Source: Chloromonas sp. AAM2 (Eukaryota; Chlorophyta; Chlorophyceae; Chlamydomonadales; Chlamydomonadaceae). From it: a stretch of 30,350 nucleotides of DNA. This document shows, piece after piece, positions 25,601 to 30,350 of this stretch. The DNA lies in assembly GCA_004335635.1 (NCBI GenBank), contig QAXH01006812.1, positions 21,648-51,997 on the forward strand, read 5' to 3'. The notes under the pieces were generated by a model. That model made no database searches, was not told where the DNA came from, and was given only the letters and a program-made list of their open reading frames with translations. How positions within the stretch are numbered: position 1 is the stretch's first letter; every line of letters starts with the position of its first letter. The translations under genes and the position numbers were made by a program.

Positions 25601-26746
25601 TTCGGTGTGTTTGCCATGCTCAAATACCTTGAGCAGAGCTGGGATGACGCCAAAGCAGCGTGCGCGTATTGCCAGGTGCAGGGCGTTGCAGCCTTCACTC
25701 CTGGTGATGGCAGCTGGGTTGAACTTGCCATCCAGAAAGGCCTGGACCAGAGAATCGAGCTTAAGCGACACCGCCAGGAGAAGCGGTGTGCTGCACACCG
25801 AACCACAGACAGATGTATATTAGAAACGCTATGCATTCAGGATGGCAGCAGCTGCAGCCATGCTGCTTGCAAGGAGCGAAATTGTTGCTGTGGCAGCTCA
25901 CCTGTCTTGATCATGTACATCCAGCTGTGCGGCTGGCGTGTGCTTGAGCATTGCCTTCAACACTTGGTTTGCCTGGACGCTCCTTCCCGGATGCTTGCTG
26001 AGCTCAGCCACCATGGCATGCAGCGGAGTTTGATCATTCTGCACAAACCATGCATACAGGGCAGCAAGTGCATGCATCACGGGCCAACATTCCACGACGT
26101 AGGCATGCGGTTCCAATGGTGGTTAAACAGGCAATGCAAGCCCACGTTACAAGTTACAAGTGGGATTGTGGCTTTGTACCACCTGACGACACTTCATTTC
26201 AGACGCATCATCAAATCTCATGACTGGCCATGTGCTGTAGACTCATAACCTATGATTGATTACCAATGACACTCACCCCATGCCTCATTCACGATATTTG
26301 TTTTAATGGTCCTGCCCTGGGGACGTACCTGATCCCTCGCCACGCTTGACCTCGAGCCCATGCTGAGAAGAGTCTCCACGCACTCAGGCTGGAAGCATTT
26401 GACAAAAGGGCAGCCCATGATGCCTTGAATGGGGGCAAGTAGACAATCAGTCACATTACTGCTCTGAGCTTGTTTCGCTTACCTGAGCGTGTTTGGCGGC
26501 TTTATGAAGAAGTGTCTGCCTCTGCGGGACAACACGAGCCCACCATTTCATCAGGCGGCACAGGACGAAGTGAGCTTGTACATACGCAACTGTTTGGTAG
26601 ATAACATTGCTGCTCACCTTGTTGTCCAAGATTTGATCAAGCGGAGTTTGGGAGCTCTCAATTAATTTCCTGGCTTCGGCCACATTGCCCGTCTTGATCG
26701 CGCTGAACAAGGCGCCCTCCTCAAACTTGCTAGCTATACAGCCCAT
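9362..26746 (-). CDS. ankyrin-repeat protein with HeLo/MLKL-like helical bundle and C-terminal TKL kinase
   Basis: A single gene of about 41 exons and 2,314 codons. Exons: 26618-26746, 26483-26521, 26329-26388, 25902-26038, 25628-25790, 25257-25431, 24571-24827, 24249-24377, 23718-23927, 23169-23390, 22816-22919, 22600-22661, 22236-22372, 21783-22020, 21357-21514, 20786-21205, 20193-20486, 19564-19944, 19164-19364, 18836-19030, 18348-18536, 17427-17590, 16865-17066, 16507-16623, 15948-16166, 15772-15795, 15597-15699, 15137-15411, 14829-14945, 14528-14663, 14118-14260, 13707-13775, 13260-13363, 12882-12960, 12335-12408, 11953-12136, 11584-11658, 11077-11368, 10519-10807, 10078-10154, 9362-9663. 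Every junction keeps the frame, and many restore repeat or kinase motifs across the join (KQG|HTPLA, SK|GWTPLHH, YTAP|EVMQ). Introns run 72-757 bases. The ATG at 26746 starts MGCIASKF, an N-myristoylation plus palmitoylation-type signal. Likely role: membrane-tethered signalling kinase with an ankyrin interaction platform (inference). Least certain are the 24-nt exon 15772-15795 and the two GC-donor introns. An extra 30-nt exon at 11758-11787 is possible. Confidence 0.8.
10002..10021. repeat. solo inverted core of the intronic repeat family
   Basis: AATTGTCCCAGAACTGGCAA, identical to the right-end core of copy 1, followed by a T-rich run. It sits in the intron between the activation-loop exon and the last kinase exon. 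No partner core is seen within the intron, so it is a fragment or a solo end. Confidence 0.55.
11953..13775 (-). other. HeLo/MLKL N-terminal-like four-helix region (about residues 1801-1970)
   Basis: Five exons encode a helical stretch just before the kinase: a hydrophobic helix (GLGAVGVVLSVICTVADQLM), a second (MNNIIVAHVCGRIRLQLPML), a third (TIREQLLPHIQSLGELYIT), then VHQKVDEWSVTGKVSLISRM, and a last one (FYRDFKDLELMLTARMTDLG) followed by VAINVSKI. The order and spacing match my recollection of the MLKL_NTD/HeLo pattern: a short apolar first helix ending in a ...ADQ(M/L) motif, a Cys/Arg-containing second helix, a '...W..K.S...R.L.S......F..L...L...M.DLGVA' final segment. This is a pattern judgement, not an alignment. 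Alternatives are a generic coiled coil or another 4-helix signalling bundle. Confidence 0.5.
13642..13695. repeat. (ATG)18 trinucleotide microsatellite in an intron
   Basis: Eighteen uninterrupted ATG units (CAT on the minus strand) lie 11 bases inside the intron 13364-13706 of the kinase gene, directly downstream of a GC-type donor. The poly-Met, poly-Asp and poly-His/Ile ORFs it creates are not genes. Confidence 0.95.
17638..17982. mobile_element. short inverted-repeat (MITE-like) element, copy 2, in a kinase-gene intron
   Basis: An exact core TTGCCAGTTCTGGGACAATT at 17638-17657 is paired with a diverged inverted core (ACTGTCCCAGAAGTGGCAAT) ending at 17982. The full element spans about 17631-17992, roughly 360 bp, and lies wholly inside the largest intron of the kinase gene (17591-18347). 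It explains about half of that intron's unusual length. There is no coding capacity. Confidence 0.6.
19564..19944 (-). other. Ser/Asn/Gly-rich linker exon inside the ankyrin array
   Basis: Exon 18 encodes 127 residues (about 979-1105) of low complexity, rich in Ser, Asn, Gly and Asp, without ankyrin motifs until its last 25 residues (PEDCLAIFYSLVQ), which run into the next repeat (CGADVNQ). It splits the array into an N-terminal block of about 20 repeats and a C-terminal block of about 10. It may be a flexible, phosphorylatable hinge (inference). Confidence 0.6.
26618..26746 (-). other. first exon: MGC acylation motif and start of ankyrin region
   Basis: The exon encodes 43 residues. Gly2 and Cys3 (MGCIASKF) fit the N-myristoyltransferase rule with an adjacent palmitoylatable Cys, as in plant CDPKs and other dually acylated kinases, so plasma- or endomembrane anchoring is predicted. 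The donor is AAG|GTGAGC. No earlier in-frame ATG lies in the same open stretch. A possible 41-base 5'-UTR intron (GTAAGC to ttccag, 26755-26795) lies just upstream; it is short compared with the other introns. Confidence 0.75.
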
Positions 26747-27309
26747 CTTCGTTGCTGGAAACAATGGGATGGGTTTTCGTGTCAGCTACGCTTACCGGTG
26801 TTCGATTGAACCACCAACGACAGGTTCATGCTGCGCTAAACCTGAAGAAGAAAAGCAGGCGTCAGAGTTACGGCGCCGCTCTCGGTTGCCACCCTTAGGT
26901 CTGGCCGGACCCAGGTCTGCCAGGTCCCGGGCCTGGTCGACGGGCCAACCGTCATCCGGTGATCTTTTCCGTTTTGGTGGGCCCATAGGCGACCCAAGCC
27001 TTGGCCACTTTCTCTCTTGTTTCCGCTGTCTCGACCCCAGTCTTGCATGCCCACCATCCGAGGCATTATCCTATCCTTGTCAGCTGACAAACGAAAAGAC
27101 GGCGAGTCTTAGTTGGAATTGCCACCCTTTCGTTCTGCCACCCCATTTGCTAACCAAGGTATTTGCTCGAAAGAATCAGCACAGGATGGATCTCGGCTGA
27201 AGGCCGAGGTATTTACACCGAAACTTGACCTTGGCATTGACGACGTGCGCGCAGGGACTACTGGGGTAGGCAGCGGCTGTTTAGAGAATCATGCGCTGAT
27301 ACGAAAACA
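26747..27309. promoter_or_regulatory. divergent promoter region between kinase gene and proline-rich membrane protein gene
   Basis: The start codons of two oppositely transcribed genes are 563 bases apart. The interval must hold both 5' UTRs and both promoters. It is locally GC-rich near 26880-27000 and has no obvious TATA box. Shared control of the two genes is possible but is inference from arrangement only. Confidence 0.45.
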
Positions 27310-28006
27310 ATGTCTTCTGCTTCGGTCATGCGCTGGCGATCTTTTGGACCCGGCGCCATTGGCAGTTGCTTGTTGTTGGTGCTCCTTATCATTGTTGGTG
27401 AGTGTCAGGGATTGTCAATCGGCCGCTGCAATCAGGTGGGTAAGGCATGCTGCTATGACATGGTGTAGAGTAGTGGAAGTCTATTGAGTATTTTTTTTCC
27501 GCTCTTGTCTTCGTACAGGTGATTGTGTCATGGCCTCAGCGGCTGACAGCAATAGGCCTAGCTCCAGACATGAGGACAAGAACGTGCTGAATGCAAAGCG
27601 TCTCTCCCTGGATGCACTGGACAACCCACAGCTGGTACACAGGGCACTCCAGCAGGCTGTTGCACCACCACGTTCCTTTCCGCCACCACCACCATTATCG
27701 CCTCTGCCGCCATCACCATGGCCACCCCCTCCGCCCAGTCCTCCACCAACAGAAGCAGCAGGTGATAATTCGATTTTGAACCGATCGCTGGTTGATGAGG
27801 ATGAACTCTCCTCTGGTGCGATAGCGGGCATCGTCATCGGTGTTGTTGCCTTTGCTGCAATTGTGATAGCAGGCTTTGCCTGTATCTGCATCAGGGCCAG
27901 GCGCTCTGGTGCATATGAACAGCCCAGGCCAACTGTAGACTCAGCATATGCATTGCCCTCCATAGCAGCTCTGGAGACCTTGACTACACGTCCTGCAAGC
28001 AAATGA
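27310..28006 (+). CDS. secreted proline-rich type I membrane protein (HRGP-like ectodomain)
   Basis: Two exons, 27310-27397 and 27519-28006, join in phase 1 (G|GTGAGT donor, cttcgtacag|GT acceptor) and encode 191 residues. The order is: a signal peptide (about 1-30, with the core SCLLLVLLIIVG); a polar segment; a proline block at 79-107 with PPPPPLSPLPPSPWPPPPPS-type runs typical of hydroxyproline-rich cell-wall glycoproteins of green algae; a linker; a transmembrane helix at about 130-153 (GAIAGIVIGVVAFAAIVIAG) with the stop-transfer RARR after it; and a 35-residue cytoplasmic tail with Tyr, Ser and Thr but no catalytic domain. A cell-surface or wall-linked receptor or adhesion role is inferred. 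The intron lies exactly at the signal-peptide boundary. Confidence 0.75.
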
Positions 28007-28740
28007 TACTTAAAAAGGCGTACAAGTTTGTCAGAACATGTGCCAGAAAGCAAACAGTGTGTGTCGTTGAAACTGCACTGTTGCTTACACACTGCCCGTG
28101 GGTGCAGAAATTACCTGCCCAGCAATCTAGTTTGCACCACAGTTTAGCTCTACATAAGTGGGGTGCATAGCTGGTGCTTTGGCGTTTATGAGCCTGCACG
28201 GTTCTGATGTATGACATTCACGTTGGCCAGCTTTCCTACACTTTTTTCACTATTACTGGCGATAATGCTTGCTACTGAGCTGTTTACGGACGACCTCATG
28301 AGCAGGTTGTGATCTATGACGCCTTGCCTTTCACCATAAGCAGTAAGACAGTCAATGTTGTTCTGTTGCCTAGATGGTATTTTCTGTGCTGATAGGCTGT
28401 TGTCCAGATGCTGTACATGTCTCCATGCCAAAACACAAACTTGAGCAGCGAGATACTCGATGACGGATACTAGTGATAAGAACAAGCAAGAACCAAAAAA
28501 AAGAAGTTTGCCAGTTCTGGGACAGTTTATGGATGGTGTCACTGGGATTGGTTGAGATGTGTGTTGGGTTGGTCAAGTTTAGTGTGGTGTGAGACTGAGA
28601 TGTGGCGGTGGGGTGTGAAATGGTAGACGACATGCATGGCCTTGTGGAGAGGCCTCAAACCAATCTGGCCTACAAGGCCATGCTATCCGGCTGTGCTTGT
28701 CATTCTCTCGCAAGCGTGGTATGCATTGTGATTCTTGCAG
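28007..28740. other. non-coding stretch downstream of the proline-rich gene
   Basis: This presumably contains the 3' UTR of the proline-rich gene. I see no coding exon in it. A left-end fragment of the intronic repeat family lies at 28508-28527. Confidence 0.45.
28508..28527. repeat. left-end fragment of the inverted-repeat element family
   Basis: TTGCCAGTTCTGGGACAGTT matches the 20-bp core with one change and is preceded by an A-rich run, as in copy 1. The following GT-rich sequence (to about 28600) also resembles the copy 1 subterminal region. No inverted partner is visible to its right. Confidence 0.55.
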
Positions 28741-28944
28741 CAACGCAAGTTTGGCTGGCGTGTTTGTGTGCACGTACGCCAGGGGCACTTTGTCAGTAAA
28801 CAGTCCCTCTGGGCGCAGTTAGAGCAGCGTCGCACAGCCACAGTGCAGGCTGGCAAGCAGCTGATTTACAGCCGGAGCTACCAGGTTGTCAGGGTTGATG
28901 AAGATGTGCCTTCACACACCTCCGCCTGGCATGTATGGCTTTGA
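28741..28944 (+). CDS. orphan exon-like ORF, possible last exon or pseudogene fragment
   Basis: After a good acceptor (gtgattcttgcag) the frame is open for 67 codons to a TGA. The translation has a balanced, protein-like composition (QRKFGWRVCVHVRQGHF ... YSRSYQVVRVDEDV), unlike the surroundings. No upstream exon with a matching donor was found; the nearest donor would give an intron of only about 22 bases. I do not recognise a family. It could be a terminal exon of an unseen gene, a transposon remnant, or chance. Confidence 0.25.
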   Translation, partial: QRKFGWRVCVHVRQGHFVSKQSLWAQLEQRRTATVQAGKQLIYSRSYQVVRVDEDVPSHTSAWHVWL

Positions 28945-30000
28945 TTTGACGACCTTTAAGTACCTTGAGCTCTCTTGCATGACTCTTTCCATGGTTTGCT
29001 TTGCATGATCACATAGACTCTTCGCATGGTCACATAGTCTCTTCGTTGGCTCATTTGGATCTGATGGAGTTGTTGCATGCCGTGTCATGGACTCGTTGCT
29101 TGGCCTTGTTTGCATGATTCTCTTGACTCGATTCATGATCTGATTTCATGGTTTTGTACAAATTTACTGCCTACCTGTTTCTGGATGCCCCTTGATTCTT
29201 GTAAAGCTTCTGAAGTTTCACCTTCTACCTCGCGGCAGGGGGCTCTCCGTCTCGGGTATGGCTTGCCAGCATTCGCGTCTGGCAGGGCCCCGCGTGTAAT
29301 CTCTAGTATGTTTGCTACTGCTGCATGTGCATTTCAATTCTCTGCAAGGACGTGTGATGCATGGCAGCAGGTGGCGACCACAGCCGGGGCTTGGAGATAG
29401 AGCCTATAGATGGGTATAGACGGGTCCAAGATTTTGACAGGTTGAGATGATTTACATGACCTCAAGGCCACCAGATTACGTGTGGCCAGGTCGGTCTGAT
29501 CAGGCTGGCATGTCTGCTCTTCAGACGTCCACCCCGTATCCTAGCCACTCCATTCAACAATGATGTCTGCAGCAAAGGACAGTCATAGACATCGCCAAAA
29601 CATTTGCCTTCTCACAAGCCCACCTGTACCCCACACCTTGCGTGATGAGAAGCGTTTACACGCGTATACGGCCAGAGCGCCCTCACAGCAGCTGCATGGT
29701 ACCACGTCAGTGCATGGAAGTGGCCACGCCCTGCGTCAGACAAGAGTGCCATACCAAGGCCTGAGGTACGGGATCAGATGCCTGAGTCAGTTAAGAGGGG
29801 GGGGGGTCCCCTGACTGGTGTCAGGCCAGCAGGGAGGAGGTGTCCTTGGCTGGTAGAGAAGGCCAGCAGGGAGATGGACAAATGCAGCCGCTCACTGCAC
29901 TTAGGGCAATGCGATAGCGCTTTAGGCGTCGTGGGGGCCAGTGACCATGCAAGGGACTGCCCATTCCTTGCATGGTTAATCCCAGGGCGCCTGGTGGACA
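28945..30000. other. repeat-prone non-coding region
   Basis: No supported gene. It contains a 21-bp tandem duplication (29003-29044) and a G-run near 29797-29806. TGTAA pentamers occur near 29202 and 29295 but are not tied to any gene. Confidence 0.4.
29003..29044. repeat. two-copy 21-bp tandem repeat
   Basis: The two units (29003-29023 and 29024-29044) share the pattern GCATGRTCACATAGWCTCTTC, differing at two positions. Confidence 0.7.
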
Positions 30001-30004
30001 ATGC

Positions 30005-30053
30005 TGGTCTCAGTGGTAACCCCACATGAGTACACCAGACTGGGTTCAATTCC
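30005..30053 (+). repeat. tRNA-like Pol III A/B box pair, probable tRNA-derived SINE head
   Basis: TGGTCTCAGTGG (30005-30016) fits the tRNA A box and GGTTCAATTCC (30043-30053) fits the B box, at tRNA-like spacing. The flanks do not form a good acceptor stem, and the T stem pairs at only three of five positions, so a functional tRNA is unlikely. A tRNA-derived SINE or decayed tRNA is the simplest reading. Confidence 0.4.
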
Positions 30054-30230
30054 CTTTGCCTGATTCTAAAGCGTATCCCCTCCAAGTGCAATGATCAATC
30101 CACCTCCTTGCTTACACCATATAAGTTTACACCATGAATAGAACCTATATCTTCTTGAGCATCAGGCAATCTAGAGCTAGCGGCGGGCACCTTGCGCTCG
30201 GGCGTCACAACTCTGGTCTTCCGAATTCTC

Positions 30231-30350
30231 TGGGCAGGGCAAATCCCCTGCCCTCGACGGTGCGTATCAGCTCTCGCCATACCTTTGTGCCTGGGTTAAT
30301 TGCTGGGCAGGGTAAATCCCCTGCCCTCGATGGTGCGTGTCAGCTCCTTC
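30231..30350. repeat. tandem repeat of about 73 bp with an internal hairpin, running off the window
   Basis: A unit beginning TGGGCAGGG(C/T)AAATCC starts at 30231 and again at 30304. In both, an 8-bp inverted repeat (GGGCAGGG ... CCCTGCCC; 30232-30239 with 30246-30253, and 30305-30312 with 30319-30326) can form a hairpin with a 6-base loop. The second unit is cut by the window end, so more copies may follow. Confidence 0.7.

Larger units (their letters stand above)
14829..26521 (-). other. ankyrin repeat array (about residues 44-1707)
   Basis: About 30 degenerate ankyrin repeats are readable across exons 2-29. Examples are QTLLHKAAKH, STALHLAVAAELQDAVQQLL, HPLLHLACATGNLEVVELVL, GTPLGKAIDGGHLDLAMTML, HIPLHVAVGMRNIPIIELLL, RRPLHWAVYLNNLDLVKVL, GWTPLHHAVSRKSYRAATEL, QTVLHLAAAKADYQMVAEL and VTALHLAAQLGLVEIAQ. 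Many keep the TPLH/TALH turn and the LL..GA end. Repeats often straddle introns, and junction phase is not constant (0, 1 and 2 all occur). The array is interrupted by linkers, notably the Ser/Asn-rich exon 18. Ankyrin arrays bind proteins; no ligand can be read from the sequence. Confidence 0.8.

Noticed and set aside
30005..30053. Functional tRNA gene
   Set aside because: A and B boxes are present, but the acceptor stem does not pair and the T stem is poor.
1..30350. CRISPR arrays, rRNA genes, or a bacterial defence system
   Set aside because: No regularly spaced direct repeats, no rRNA-like sequence, and the genes are intron-rich and eukaryotic.

Overview
The window looks like nuclear DNA of a eukaryotic green alga (Chlorophyta or a streptophyte alga; the lineage is not resolved). 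The genes are split by many GT-AG introns with T-rich tgcag acceptors. One gene encodes a proline-block, hydroxyproline-rich-glycoprotein-like membrane protein of an algal cell-wall type, and the introns carry short inverted-repeat elements. There are no bacterial-style operons, rRNA genes or CRISPR arrays. All exon models were built by hand from splice signals and reading-phase continuity.

Layout. Positions 1-5531 (minus strand) hold a 3'-truncated gene of at least six exons, running off the left edge, for a Gln/Ser/Pro-rich protein with two Cys/His-rich clusters that looks regulatory. Positions 5532-9361 are a largely featureless 3.8 kb gap. Positions 9362-26746 (minus) are one very large gene of about 41 exons, about 2,314 codons. 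Its product has an N-terminal MGC acylation signal, about 30 degenerate ankyrin repeats, a four-helix region resembling the HeLo/MLKL N-terminal bundle, and a C-terminal TKL-type protein kinase with its catalytic residues intact. Head to head with it, 27310-28006 (plus) encodes a small type I membrane protein with a signal peptide, a proline-rich ectodomain and one transmembrane helix. The right end (28007-30350) is mostly non-coding, with an orphan exon-like ORF, a tRNA-like Pol III box pair, and tandem repeats carrying a hairpin.

The most interesting item is the ankyrin / four-helix-bundle / TKL kinase protein. The order 'helical bundle then TKL kinase' is that of animal MLKL and plant MLKL-like cell-death proteins, here fused behind a large ankyrin array with a predicted lipid anchor. 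Whether it works in cell death or stress signalling is inference. Two of its introns appear to use GC-AG splice sites, one of them next to an (ATG)18 microsatellite. A family of short inverted-repeat elements built on a 20-bp core (TTGCCAGTTCTGGGACAATT) occurs at several sites, mainly inside introns.
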